Origin: Streptomyces monashensis
GTDB lineage: Bacteria > Actinomycetota > Actinomycetes > Streptomycetales > Streptomycetaceae
Direction of reading: 5' to 3'
Assembly (NCBI RefSeq): GCF_001866665.1
Contig: NZ_MLYO01000024.1
Coordinates: 186,001-250,000 of the forward strand
DNA: 64,000 nt
Shown: in pieces, positions 49,747 through 58,112 of the stretch
Position numbering within the stretch: position 1 is the stretch's first letter
Layout of the letters: each line of letters starts with the position of its first letter
Program-made: the position numbers and the translations under genes
Notes under the pieces: generated by a model
Databases searched by the model: none
Told to the model about the DNA's origin: nothing
What the model saw: only the letters and a program-made list of their open reading frames with translations

Positions 49747-50901
49747 ATGAGCGACAGGCACATCAGTCAGCACTTCGAGACACTCGCGATCCACGCCGGC
49801 AACACCGCGGATCCCCTCACCGGCGCGGTCGTCCCGCCGATCTACCAGGTGTCGACCTACAAGCAGGACGGCGTCGGCGGGCTGCGCGGCGGCTACGAGT
49901 ACAGCCGCAGCGCCAACCCCACCCGTACCGCCCTGGAGGAGAACCTCGCCGCGCTGGAGGGCGGTCGCCGCGGCCTCGCGTTCGCGTCCGGCCTCGCGGC
50001 CGAGGACACCCTGCTGCGCACGCTGCTCACCCCGGGCGACCACGTGGTCATCCCCAACGACGCCTACGGCGGCACCTTCCGGCTCTTCGCCAAGGTCGCC
50101 ACCCGCTGGGGCGTGGAGTGGTCCGTCGCCGACACCAGCGACCCGGCCTCCGTGCGCGCCGCGCTCACCCCGAAGACCAAGGCCGTCTGGGTGGAGACCC
50201 CCTCCAACCCGCTGCTCGGCATCACCGACATCGCCGCCGTGGCCCAGGTCGCCCACGACGCGGGCGCGAAGCTCGTCGTCGACAACACCTTCGCCACGCC
50301 GTACCTCCAGCAGCCGCTGGCGCTCGGGGCCGACGTCGTCGTGCACTCGCTCACCAAGTACATGGGCGGTCACTCGGACGTGGTCGGCGGCGCGCTGATC
50401 GTCTCGGACCAGGCGCTCGGTGAGGAACTGGCCTACCACCAGAACGCGATGGGCGCCGTCGCCGGCCCCTTCGACTCCTGGCTGGTGCTGCGCGGCACCA
50501 AGACCCTCGCGGTGCGCATGGACCGGCACAGCGAGAACGCCACGAAGATCGCCGACATGCTGACCCGGCACGCGCGCGTGACGCAGGTGCTGTACCCGGG
50601 CCTGCCCGAGCACCCCGGTCACGAGACCGCCGCCAAGCAGATGCGGGCGTTCGGCGGCATGGTGTCCTTCCGTGTCGAGGGGGGCGAGGAGGCCGCCGTC
50701 GACGTGTGCAACCGCGCCAAGGTGTTCACCCTCGGCGAGTCGCTCGGCGGTGTGGAGTCCCTGATCGAGCACCCCGGCCGGATGACGCACGCCTCCGCGG
50801 CGGGCTCCGCGCTGGAGGTCCCCGCCGACCTGGTGCGTCTGTCGGTCGGCATCGAGAACGTCGACGACCTGCTCCAGGACCTTCAGCAGGCCCTGGGCTA
50901 G
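49747..50901 (+). CDS. metB: Cystathionine gamma-synthase/lyase (PLP-dependent)
   Basis: A 384-residue PLP enzyme of the Cys/Met-metabolism family. Marks are the substrate/PLP residues in YEYSRSANPTR, FASGLAAEDTLLRTLL, the PLP Asp in VVDNTFATPYLQ and the Schiff-base Lys in VHSLTKYMGGHSDVVGG (about Lys199). CTLGESLGG-type variants (here FTLGESLGGVESL) occur in both synthases and lyases. It forms or cleaves cystathionine between cysteine and homocysteine. The ATG at 49747 is 8 bases after TACGCT, suggesting a leaderless start; a GTG at 49741 is the alternative. Confidence 0.88.
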   Translation: MSDRHISQHFETLAIHAGNTADPLTGAVVPPIYQVSTYKQDGVGGLRGGYEYSRSANPTRTALEENLAALEGGRRGLAFASGLAAEDTLLRTLLTPGDHVVIPNDAYGGTFRLFAKVATRWGVEWSVADTSDPASVRAALTPKTKAVWVETPSNPLLGITDIAAVAQVAHDAGAKLVVDNTFATPYLQQPLALGADVVVHSLTKYMGGHSDVVGGALIVSDQALGEELAYHQNAMGAVAGPFDSWLVLRGTKTLAVRMDRHSENATKIADMLTRHARVTQVLYPGLPEHPGHETAAKQMRAFGGMVSFRVEGGEEAAVDVCNRAKVFTLGESLGGVESLIEHPGRMTHASAAGSALEVPADLVRLSVGIENVDDLLQDLQQALG

Positions 50902-50994
50902 GCCGGACCCGCACGCCCGTCCCCGCACCTCCGTCCCCGCACCTCCGTCGTACCCGCCCGGCGCGCGCCCGCGTACGCGTGCCGGGCGGCGGGC

Positions 50995-51243
50995 TCACCA
51001 GCCCGTGAGCGGTGGTGTCGTCTGGGAGGGCGGCTGCGTCCACGGGTGCACGCGGGCCGCCCACACGCCGAACGCGACGGCGGCGGCGCACGCCAGCAGC
51101 CACAGCACCCGGCGGGCCACCTGCCTGCGCCGCAGCAGCCGCTCGCCGCGGCGCACCGCCTCGGCGCGCAGGTCCGGCGGGACCGGCGCCGAGGCCCGCT
51201 CCATGATCTGCCGTACGGCGGCCTCCCGCTCGGTCCGGTTCAC
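50995..51243 (-). CDS. Small single-pass membrane protein next to a sigma-like gene
   Basis: An 82-residue protein. A helical charged N-terminus (about 1-50, REAAVRQIMERASAPVPPDL, RRGERLLRRRQVARR) precedes one membrane helix (WLLACAAAVAFGVWAARVHP, about 52-70) and a short outside Pro/Thr tail. It lies 64 bases downstream of the sigma-like gene on the same strand, the place of an anti-sigma factor, but no ZAS or other anti-sigma motif is seen. The GTG at 51243 is where the protein-like sequence begins. Confidence 0.6.
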   Translation of the reverse strand: MNRTEREAAVRQIMERASAPVPPDLRAEAVRRGERLLRRRQVARRVLWLLACAAAVAFGVWAARVHPWTQPPSQTTPPLTGW

Positions 51244-51307
51244 GGCGCCCGCCACGCACGCGTGGGGCCCACCGTGGCACCGCACGTCTCATCACGAACG
51301 CCCCGCC

Positions 51308-51811
51308 TCACGACGGTGCCACCTTCGTGCCCACCGCGCGCGGGGCGGCCGGGCGGGCGGGGTGCAGCATGGTGGCCGTCGCGCGGTCGCAGACGGTGTG
51401 CACGCGCTCGATGGGCAGTCCCAGCAGGGCCGCCGTCTGCTGCTCGGCGACACCCTCGTAGAGCCGCAGCACCAGGATCAGCCGTTCCTGCGGGGCGAGG
51501 GCGGCGAGCGGGCTGCGCGGATCCGTCCGGGCGCGGCCGAAGACGCCGTACTGGTGCCAGATCGCGCGCGCGAAGCGGCCGGCGAGGAACTGGCGGGCGC
51601 GGTCGTACGGGTCCTCGCCGTGCAGGCGGTCCCAGTGCGCGTAGGTGTGGGCGAGCGCGTGCGTCAGCAGGCGCCGCGCGCGCGGGTTGGCGTCCGGTGC
51701 CTCCGCCGTGAGCAGCGTGGCGGCATGCAGCAGGCGCCCGGCGGCGCCCGCGACGAACGCCTCGAACTCCCGGGCCCGGTGGGCCTGTCGGGCCGCCTGC
51801 CGGTCAGACAC
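51308..51811 (-). CDS. Sigma-70-like (ECF-type) protein, region 2 degenerate
   Basis: A 167-residue protein. Its C-terminal part (about 100-150, LAALAPQERLILVLRLYEGV, TAALLGLPIERVHTVCDRAT) is a clear sigma region 4 helix-turn-helix. The N-terminal part (HALAHTYAHWDRLHGEDPYD) only loosely resembles region 2, so -10 recognition is doubtful. It may be an atypical ECF factor or a DNA-binding relative. The GTG at 51811 has GGAGG 4 bases upstream. The small membrane protein gene follows. Confidence 0.7.
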   Translation of the reverse strand: MSDRQAARQAHRAREFEAFVAGAAGRLLHAATLLTAEAPDANPRARRLLTHALAHTYAHWDRLHGEDPYDRARQFLAGRFARAIWHQYGVFGRARTDPRSPLAALAPQERLILVLRLYEGVAEQQTAALLGLPIERVHTVCDRATATMLHPARPAAPRAVGTKVAPS

Positions 51812-51967
51812 CGCTCCTCCCCCCATACGAAGGGGCCCTGTCCGGTACGGGACAGGTGAACCGCGTACGACGCAGGACCCGGTCTCATATGAGGACAGCG
51901 GCGGCCCCCGGTCAAGAGGCCGGAACCGACCGGTGGTGTCGGCGGCTGAGGCCGGGCGCGCCCGCGG

Positions 51968-52489
51968 TCAGGAGGCCGGCGGCTGCTCCGCCGGTACGGT
52001 CCCCGGGGTCATCCGCGCGGAGAGCGCGCGGTTGAAGCGGGTGAGCAGCGAGCAGAACTGCTCGCGGTCCTCGGGCTCCCAGCCCTCGGTCAGCTCGGCC
52101 ATCAGCTGACGCCTGGAGTCGCGCACCTCCTCCAGCCGGGCCGCCCCGCGCGGGGACAGCTGCAGCACCACGGCTCGCCCGTCCTCGGGGTGCGAGGTGC
52201 GCTTGACGAGCCCCGTGTCGACCAGCGGGGCCACCTGCCGGGTGACCGTGGAGGAGTCGATGCCCATGCTAGCCGCGAGCGCCTTGACGCCCATCGGGCC
52301 TTCCCGGTCAAGGCGGTTGAGCAGCAGATACGCCGCGCGGTCCATGGAGTTGCGCACCTGCCCGACGCCCCCGAGCCGGGTCTGTTCGGCACGGCGCGCG
52401 AACACCGCCACCTCGTGCTGGAGGGTGTCGAGGAGACCGGTGTCACCGACGGTCGTCATGTCCATCGACATTTCAGGTGTTGTGGGCAT
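51968..52489 (-). CDS. MarR-family transcriptional regulator
   Basis: A 173-residue winged helix regulator. The recognition region reads MGVKALAASMGIDSSTVTRQ and VAPLVDTGLVKRTSHPEDGRAV, followed by the wing VVLQLSPRGAARLEEV. MarR proteins usually repress an adjacent efflux or enzyme gene and respond to phenolic ligands. The divergent neighbour is ilvA, with a 44-bp tandem repeat between them. The start is uncertain: ATGs at 52489, 52471 and further in all lack a clear ribosome-binding site. Confidence 0.82.
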   Translation of the reverse strand: MPTTPEMSMDMTTVGDTGLLDTLQHEVAVFARRAEQTRLGGVGQVRNSMDRAAYLLLNRLDREGPMGVKALAASMGIDSSTVTRQVAPLVDTGLVKRTSHPEDGRAVVLQLSPRGAARLEEVRDSRRQLMAELTEGWEPEDREQFCSLLTRFNRALSARMTPGTVPAEQPPAS

Positions 52490-52537
52490 GGCCGGAGGCT
52501 CGCTTCATGAAGGACTGCTGGGTTGGGGGACAGGGTA

Positions 52538-52626
52538 CGCGGCCCGGGCACGGACCGTACCGGCGCTGCGCAAACCGGTCTGCGCGGCCCGGGCACGGAC
52601 CGTACCGGCGCTGCGCAAACCGGTCT
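52538..52626. repeat. Two tandem 44-bp direct repeats
   Basis: A 44-bp unit beginning CGCGGCCCGGGCACGG occurs at 52538-52581 and again, identical, at 52583-52626 (period 45). It fills most of the 189-bp divergent region between marR-type and ilvA genes. Because the spacing is four to five helical turns, the units could act as paired binding sites, or be a recent slippage duplication. Confidence 0.85.
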
Positions 52627-52678
52627 CGGTGCTTGGTCACACCCGCCGGGTACGAGCGTGAACTGCGATGCTGGAGTC

Positions 52679-53908
52679 ATGAGCTACGGCACGGCTGACT
52701 CCTTGCGTTCCGTCACCCTCGACGACGTGCGCGGCGCCCAGAAGATGCTCTCGGGCGTGGCACGGGTGACCGCGATGGAGGGCAGCCGGCACCTGTCGCA
52801 GCTGGTCGGCGCGCCGGTGCACCTCAAGTGCGAGAACCTCCAGCGGACCGGCTCGTTCAAGCTGCGCGGCGCCTACGTGCGGATCGCCGGGCTGCTGCCG
52901 GAGGAGCGGGCGGCCGGGGTGGTGGCCGCGAGCGCCGGGAACCACGCGCAGGGCGTCGCGCTGGCCTCCGCCCTGCTGGGCGTGCACGCCACGGTGTTCA
53001 TGCCGAAGGGCGCGCCGCTGCCGAAGATCAGTGCCACCCAGGAGTACGGCGCGGAGGTGCGCCTGCACGGTCAGGTGGTCGACGAGACGCTGGCCGCCGC
53101 CGAGGAGTACGCGGCGAAGACGGGCGCGGTGTTCATCCACCCCTTCGACCACCCGGACGTCATCGCCGGTCAGGGCACGGTCGGCCTGGAGATCCTGGAG
53201 CAGTGCCCGGAGGCGCGCACGATCGTCGTGGGCGTGGGCGGCGGCGGGCTCGCTGCGGGCATCGCGGTCGCGGTGAAGGCGATACGGCCGGACGTGAGGA
53301 TCGTCGGCGTGCAGGCGGCGGGCGCGGCGGCCTACCCGCCCTCGCTGGCCGCCGGGCACCCGGTGTCGGTGCGGAACCCGGCGACGATGGCCGACGGCAT
53401 CAAGGTGGGGCGGCCGGGCGTGGTGCCGTTCGGGATCGTCAAGGACCTGGTCGACGAGGTGCGCACGGTCGGCGAGGACGACCTGTCGGCGGCCCTGCTG
53501 CTGTGCCTGGAGCGGGCCAAGCTGGTCGTCGAGCCGGCCGGGGCGAGCCCGGTGGCGGCGCTCCTGGCCGCGCCGGACACCTTCGACGGTCCGGTCGTCG
53601 CGGTGCTCTCCGGCGGCAACGTCGACCCGGTGCTGATGCAGCGCGTACTGCGGCACGGCATGGCCGCGCAGGGCCGCTACCTGGCCGTTCGGCTGCGGCT
53701 GACGGACCGTCCGGGCGCTCTCGCCACGCTTCTCGGCGTGTTGTCGGCGGTCGACGCCAACGTCCTCGACGTGAGCCACGTCCGCACCGACCCCCGGCTC
53801 GGCCTCACCGAGGCGGAGGTGGAGTTGCACCTCGAGACGAAGGGTCCGGTGCACTGCGCCGAGGTCGGCCGGGCCCTGCGCGACGCGGGCTACACGGTCA
53901 TGGACTGA
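52679..53908 (+). CDS. ilvA: Threonine ammonia-lyase, biosynthetic type
   Basis: A 409-residue PLP enzyme making 2-oxobutanoate from L-threonine, the first step to isoleucine. The PLP Lys sits in ENLQRTGSFKLRGA (about Lys61); the phosphate loop is VGVGGGGLAAGI. A C-terminal ACT domain (about 330-405, LRLTDRPGALATLLGVLSAV) suggests feedback by amino acids; it is shorter than the double ACT-like domain of E. coli IlvA. The ATG at 52679 lies 6 bases after GATGCT, perhaps leaderless. Confidence 0.9.
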   Translation: MSYGTADSLRSVTLDDVRGAQKMLSGVARVTAMEGSRHLSQLVGAPVHLKCENLQRTGSFKLRGAYVRIAGLLPEERAAGVVAASAGNHAQGVALASALLGVHATVFMPKGAPLPKISATQEYGAEVRLHGQVVDETLAAAEEYAAKTGAVFIHPFDHPDVIAGQGTVGLEILEQCPEARTIVVGVGGGGLAAGIAVAVKAIRPDVRIVGVQAAGAAAYPPSLAAGHPVSVRNPATMADGIKVGRPGVVPFGIVKDLVDEVRTVGEDDLSAALLLCLERAKLVVEPAGASPVAALLAAPDTFDGPVVAVLSGGNVDPVLMQRVLRHGMAAQGRYLAVRLRLTDRPGALATLLGVLSAVDANVLDVSHVRTDPRLGLTEAEVELHLETKGPVHCAEVGRALRDAGYTVMD

Positions 53909-53957
53909 AGCCCGCCCCCTCACGGTCACTCGTTCGAGTAAGCCCTCGTGAACCCTC

Positions 53958-53993
53958 TTGAAGGACGCGATACATCGCGATACAGTGTGTCGC
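53958..53993 (+). promoter_or_regulatory. Promoter and operator of the DrrAB-type exporter
   Basis: TTGAAG (53958-53963), a 17-base spacer and TACAGT (53981-53986) make a near-consensus vegetative promoter. GCGATACA occurs twice (53967-53974 and 53977-53984) and pairs with TGTGTCGC (53986-53993) as an inverted repeat covering the -10. A repressor, perhaps TetR-type, would block the promoter there. The leader is about 115 bases. Confidence 0.65.
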
Positions 53994-54109
53994 GTGGCCA
54001 CCGGACCGCCTGCCCGGACCGGGAAAAACCGCAGGCGTGTGCGAGCGCGCAAACCTAGCCTTTCCCGGAGAACTCCGGACGCCCCATCCCCGACGACGTG
54101 GAGACAGAC

Positions 54110-55120
54110 ATGCCAGGCGCCATCTATGCCGAAGGCCTGGTGAAGACCTTCGGCGACGTAAAGGCTCTGGACGGCGTCGACCTCGATGTGCCCGAGGGCA
54201 CGGTGCTCGGCCTGCTCGGGCCGAACGGCGCCGGCAAGACGACGGCCGTGCGCTGCCTGACGACCCTGCTGCGCCCCGACAGCGGCAAGGCGGTCGTCGC
54301 GGGCGTGGACGTGCGCAGGCACCCCGACACCGTGCGCCGTTCCATCGGCCTGTCCGGCCAGTTCGCGGCGGTCGACGAGTATCTGACCGGCCGGGAGAAC
54401 CTCCAGATGGTCGGCCGGCTCTACCAGTTGCGGCCGAAGGCGGCCAAGGCGCGTGCGGTGGAGCTGCTGGAGCAGTTCCACCTCGCGGACGCCGCCGACC
54501 GGCCCGCCAAGACCTACTCCGGAGGCATGCGCCGCCGGCTCGACCTCGCCGCGGCCCTGGTGGTCTCGCCGCCGGTGATGTTCATGGACGAGCCGACGAC
54601 CGGCCTCGACCCGCGCAACCGCCAGCAGCTGTGGGAGGTCATCAAGCACCTCGTCTCGGGCGGTACGACCCTGCTGCTCACCACGCAGTATCTGGAGGAG
54701 GCCGACCACCTCGCGCACGACATCGCGGTGGTCGACCACGGCCGGGTCATCGCCAAGGGCACCTCCGACCAGCTCAAGGCCCGCACCGGCGGCGAGCGCG
54801 TCGAGGTCGTGGTGCACGAGCGCGAGCACATCGCGACCGCGGCGCAGGTGCTGCGGGGCCTCGGCAAGGGCGACACCACCGTCGAGGAGCACACCCGCAA
54901 GCTCACGGTCCCGGTCACCGGCGGCGCGAAGCTGCTCGCCGAGATCATCCGGGAGCTCGACGGCCGCGGGATCGAGATAGACGACATCGGGCTGCGCCGC
55001 CCCACCCTCGACGACGTCTTCCTGTCGCTGACGGGACACGTCGCCGAAGCGGCCGGCCCGGACGCCCGGGACGAGGACGACGAGAGCCGCCCGCAGGGCG
55101 GCAAGGAGGCCGTGAAGTGA
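54110..55120 (+). CDS. ABC transporter ATPase, DrrA type
   Basis: A 336-residue drug-resistance type ATPase. Walker A is GPNGAGKTT (about 38-46), the signature YSGGMRRRLDLAAALV, Walker B VMFMDEPTTGLD. The C-terminal extension (about 225-310) with the conserved RRPTLDDVFLSLTG is typical of DrrA proteins, which act with a DrrB permease to export drugs or lipids. The ATG at 54110 has GGAG 6 bases upstream; a GTG at 54098 is the alternative. It overlaps the permease gene by four bases (GTGA). Confidence 0.9.
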   Translation: MPGAIYAEGLVKTFGDVKALDGVDLDVPEGTVLGLLGPNGAGKTTAVRCLTTLLRPDSGKAVVAGVDVRRHPDTVRRSIGLSGQFAAVDEYLTGRENLQMVGRLYQLRPKAAKARAVELLEQFHLADAADRPAKTYSGGMRRRLDLAAALVVSPPVMFMDEPTTGLDPRNRQQLWEVIKHLVSGGTTLLLTTQYLEEADHLAHDIAVVDHGRVIAKGTSDQLKARTGGERVEVVVHEREHIATAAQVLRGLGKGDTTVEEHTRKLTVPVTGGAKLLAEIIRELDGRGIEIDDIGLRRPTLDDVFLSLTGHVAEAAGPDARDEDDESRPQGGKEAVK

Positions 55121-55974
55121 GTGCCGTCACCGATGCCGTGCGGGTGGCACCGCCGGGAAACCCCTTCGTGCAGTCCGTCCGTGACTCGATGGTCGTGGCG
55201 CAGCGGAACCTGATCCGCATGTCCAGGATCCCTGAGATGATCATCTACGGGCTGATCCAGCCGATCATGTTCGTGGTGCTGTTCACCTACGTCTTCGGCG
55301 GCTCCATGCAGATCGGCGGCAGCACCAGCGCCGTCGACTACAAGAACTTCCTCATGGCCGGCATCTTCGCGCAGACGGTCACCTTCGCGACGGCCAGCTC
55401 CGGCGCCGGTATCGCCGACGACATGCACAAGGGGCTCATCGACCGCTTCCGCTCGCTGCCGATGGCGCGCGGCGCGGTGCTGACCGGACGCACGCTCGCC
55501 GACCTGGTGCAGACGACCGTCACCCTGGTCGTGCTCGCCGTGGTCGCCCTGCTGGTCGGCTGGCGCGTCGGATCCCAGGGCGACACCGACATCGCCAAGG
55601 TCCTCGCCGCCTTCGGCCTGCTGCTCCTGCTCGGCTACGCGTTCACCTGGATCGGCGCGCTGATCGGCATGTCCGTCCGCACCCCGGAGGCGGCCACGTC
55701 CAGCGGCCTGATCTGGCTCTTCCCGGTCACGTTCATCTCCAACGCCTTCGTGGACCCCGGGCACATGACCCCGTGGCTGCGGCACGTCGCCGAGTGGAAC
55801 CCCTTCAGCGCCACCGCGCAGGCCTGCCGCGTGCTCTTCGCCGACCCCGGGCAGTCCACCTCGCACGCCTGGCCCATGGAGCACCCGGTCTGGGCCTCGC
55901 TGATCTACTCCATATTGATCATCGCCGTCTTCCGCACCCTCGCGGTCCGCAAGTACCGCTCGGCCACCGCCTGA
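55117..55974 (+). CDS. ABC-2 type exporter permease, DrrB type
   Basis: A 285-residue permease with six membrane helices starting at about residue 40 (PEMIIYGLIQPIMFVVLFTY). It carries the ABC-2 signature region RFRSLPMARGAVLTGRTLAD and the late LIWLFPVTFISNAFVDPGHM. It forms the exporter with the ATPase just upstream; the GTG at 55117 overlaps that gene's stop and has AAGGAGG 8 bases upstream. A strong terminator follows. Confidence 0.9.
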   Translation: MSAVTDAVRVAPPGNPFVQSVRDSMVVAQRNLIRMSRIPEMIIYGLIQPIMFVVLFTYVFGGSMQIGGSTSAVDYKNFLMAGIFAQTVTFATASSGAGIADDMHKGLIDRFRSLPMARGAVLTGRTLADLVQTTVTLVVLAVVALLVGWRVGSQGDTDIAKVLAAFGLLLLLGYAFTWIGALIGMSVRTPEAATSSGLIWLFPVTFISNAFVDPGHMTPWLRHVAEWNPFSATAQACRVLFADPGQSTSHAWPMEHPVWASLIYSILIIAVFRTLAVRKYRSATA

Positions 55975-55992
55975 CGGCTCCGGGCACGGCGA

Positions 55993-56032
55993 AGCCCCCG
56001 GTGTCCGCGGGATCCGGTGGACACCGGGGGCT
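55993..56032. terminator. Bidirectional hairpin terminator
   Basis: A perfect 14-bp stem AGCCCCCGGTGTCC/GGACACCGGGGGCT with a 12-base loop lies between the convergent exporter and greA genes. Confidence 0.8.
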
Positions 56033-56055
56033 CGATGCCGGGAAGGGCCGGTCGG

Positions 56056-56556
56056 TCAGCCCGAGTACGGCTCGGCCTTCAGGATGCGCACCGAGGCCTT
56101 CTTGCCGTTCGGCAGCTCGTACTCCGCGTCCTCTCCGACCTTGTGGCCGAGGACACCGGCGCCGAGCGGCGACTGCGGCGAGTACGTCTCGATGTCGGCG
56201 CTTGCGTACTCGCGGGATGCGAGCAGGAACGCCAGAGTGTCGTCCTCGTCACCGTCGAAGGCGATCGTGACGACCATGCCCGGCGCGACGGCGCCGTCGG
56301 CGGAGGTCTGGGCCTCGCCCACCTGAGCGCTCTCGAGAAGCTGGGTCAGCTGCCGCACACGCAGCTCCTGCTTACCCTGCTCCTCCTTGGCTGCGTGGTA
56401 CCCGCCGTTCTCGCGCAGGTCGCCCTCCTCGCGCGCGGCCGCGATCTTGGCGGCGATCTCCGTGCGCGCAGGACCAGTAAGGTACTCAAGCTCGGCCTTG
56501 AGCTTGTTGTACGCCTCCTGGGTCAGCCAGGTGACGTTCTCGCTGGTCTGGGTCAC
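56056..56556 (-). CDS. greA: Transcription elongation factor GreA
   Basis: A 166-residue GreA. The N-terminal coiled coil (WLTQEAYNKLKAELEYLTGP ... AREEGDLRENGGYHAAKEEQ, about 8-65) carries the acidic tip D/E residues in EEGDLREN that stimulate RNA cleavage in stalled polymerase. The C-terminal FKBP-like domain ends with SPLGAGVLGHKVGEDAEY. The GTG at 56556 has GAGGAG 6 bases upstream. Single gene, convergent with the exporter operon. Confidence 0.92.
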   Translation of the reverse strand: MTQTSENVTWLTQEAYNKLKAELEYLTGPARTEIAAKIAAAREEGDLRENGGYHAAKEEQGKQELRVRQLTQLLESAQVGEAQTSADGAVAPGMVVTIAFDGDEDDTLAFLLASREYASADIETYSPQSPLGAGVLGHKVGEDAEYELPNGKKASVRILKAEPYSG

Positions 56557-56727
56557 AGGGTGCTCCTCGTCGGTACTGGGAATACAAAGCATCGCCCTAC
56601 CCAGAAGAATGTTCCCTCTTGGATGGGCGAAACCACGAGCCTAACAATTCACGGGCCAAAGGGGGAGGACATAAGCCATCAGAATCACATCAAAGCAGGT
56701 CAGCGTGTGCCCGCTCCGGGTGATGGA

Positions 56728-57126
56728 TCAACCCGTGTGACAGCCGAGCAGCTCGGCCGTGGTGCCCTTCGCCGTCGTACGGAGCGTGACGACCTTGTCG
56801 ATCCGCGTGGCCCTGCCGTCGAAACGGAAGTCCGCGCGCCCCACCTCGGTGCCGTCCGCGGCCTGGGAACGCAGGGTGCAGTAGCCGTCGGTGCCGGAGT
56901 CCTTGTGGACCTCCAGATGGACCTGGACCGCGTTGTCGGAGGCCTCGAAGGTGATCACCTGGGCGCTGATCCTGGTCTCGACGAGGTAGTGGTAGGCGAA
57001 GTAGCCGACGAGGGAGAGCAGGAGGGCGCCCAGCACCACGGCGGCGACCCGGAGCTTGCGGTCGGCACGCTCGTCCGAGGAGCGGCCGTAGCGGCCCTCG
57101 GGCAGCCGCGCACTCGCCGTACTCAT
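56728..57126 (-). CDS. DUF4307 membrane protein
   Basis: A 132-residue protein. A charged cytoplasmic N-terminus (LPEGRYGRSSDERADRKLR) is followed by one membrane helix (about 26-47, VAAVVLGALLLSLVGYFAYH). An extracellular beta domain follows, with two Cys (DGYCTLRSQ and LLGCHTG) that may form a disulfide. This is the DUF4307 layout; its function is unknown. It lies divergent from mca, as in other actinobacteria, with about 100 bases between. Confidence 0.8.
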   Translation of the reverse strand: MSTASARLPEGRYGRSSDERADRKLRVAAVVLGALLLSLVGYFAYHYLVETRISAQVITFEASDNAVQVHLEVHKDSGTDGYCTLRSQAADGTEVGRADFRFDGRATRIDKVVTLRTTAKGTTAELLGCHTG

Positions 57127-57229
57127 GATCGTCCTCTCCGCGGAATTATTCGCCCCCCGATTCGGTCACTATAGAAGCCGCCGAACGCACCCCAAGCCGC
57201 GGGGCGCCGACTTAACCAAGGATTGAGTC

Positions 57230-58111
57230 TTGACTGACCAGCTGCGACTGATGGCCGTACACGCGCACCCCGACGACGAGTCCAGCAAGGGCGCGGCCAC
57301 CATGGCGAAGTACGTGTCCGAAGGGGTGGAGGTCCTGGTGGTGACCTGCACCGGGGGAGAGCGCGGGTCCATCCTCAACCCCAAGCTCCAGGGCGACGCG
57401 TACATCGAGGAGCACATCCACGAGGTGCGCAAGAAGGAGATGGACGAGGCCCGCGAGATCCTCGGCGTCGGGCAGGAGTGGCTCGGCTTCGTCGACTCCG
57501 GCCTGCCCGAGGGCGACCCGCTGCCCCCGCTGCCCGAGGGCTGCTTCGCCCTGGAGGACGTCGACAAGGCGGCCGGCGAGCTGGTCCGCAAGATCCGCGC
57601 CTTCCGCCCGCAGGTGATCACCACCTACGACGAGAACGGCGGCTACCCGCACCCCGACCACATCATGACCCACAAGATCTCGATGGTGGCGTTCGAGGGC
57701 GCGGCGGACACCGAGAAGTACCCCGAGAGCGAGTACGGCCCGGCCCACCAGCCGCAGAAGCTCTACTACAACCAGGGCTTCAACCGCCCCCGCACCGAGG
57801 CGCTGCACCAGGCGATGCTCGACCGCGGCCTGGAGTCGCCGTACGGGGAGTGGCTCAAGCGCTGGAGCGAGATGGAGCGCGTCGAGCGCACGCTCACCAC
57901 GCACATCCCGTGCGCGGACTTCTTCGAGATCCGGGACAAGGCGCTGATCGCGCACGCCACGCAGATCGACCCGGACGGCGGCTGGTTCAAGGTGCCGATG
58001 GAGCTCCAGAAGGAGGTCTGGCCCACGGAGGAGTACGAGCTGGCGAAGTCTCTCGTCGATACATCCCTCCCCGAGGACGACCTCTTCGCGGGCATCCGCG
58101 ACAATGCCTGA
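57230..58111 (+). CDS. mca: Mycothiol S-conjugate amidase
   Basis: A 293-residue zinc amidase of the LmbE/MshB fold. It cleaves mycothiol conjugates to release mercapturates for export, the actinobacterial detoxification route. The zinc motif AHPDDE (about 12-17) and the later HPDHIMTH are intact. The unusual TTG start at 57230 (TTG ACT GAC CAG) fits because the family begins TDQLRLMAVHAHPDDES; AAGGA lies about 8 bases upstream. The small membrane protein gene starts one base after its stop. Confidence 0.92.
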   Translation: MTDQLRLMAVHAHPDDESSKGAATMAKYVSEGVEVLVVTCTGGERGSILNPKLQGDAYIEEHIHEVRKKEMDEAREILGVGQEWLGFVDSGLPEGDPLPPLPEGCFALEDVDKAAGELVRKIRAFRPQVITTYDENGGYPHPDHIMTHKISMVAFEGAADTEKYPESEYGPAHQPQKLYYNQGFNRPRTEALHQAMLDRGLESPYGEWLKRWSEMERVERTLTTHIPCADFFEIRDKALIAHATQIDPDGGWFKVPMELQKEVWPTEEYELAKSLVDTSLPEDDLFAGIRDNA

Positions 58112-58112
58112 T

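Noticed and set aside
52538..52626. CRISPR array
   Set aside because: Only two units with a 1-base spacer; it is a tandem duplication, and no cas gene is present.
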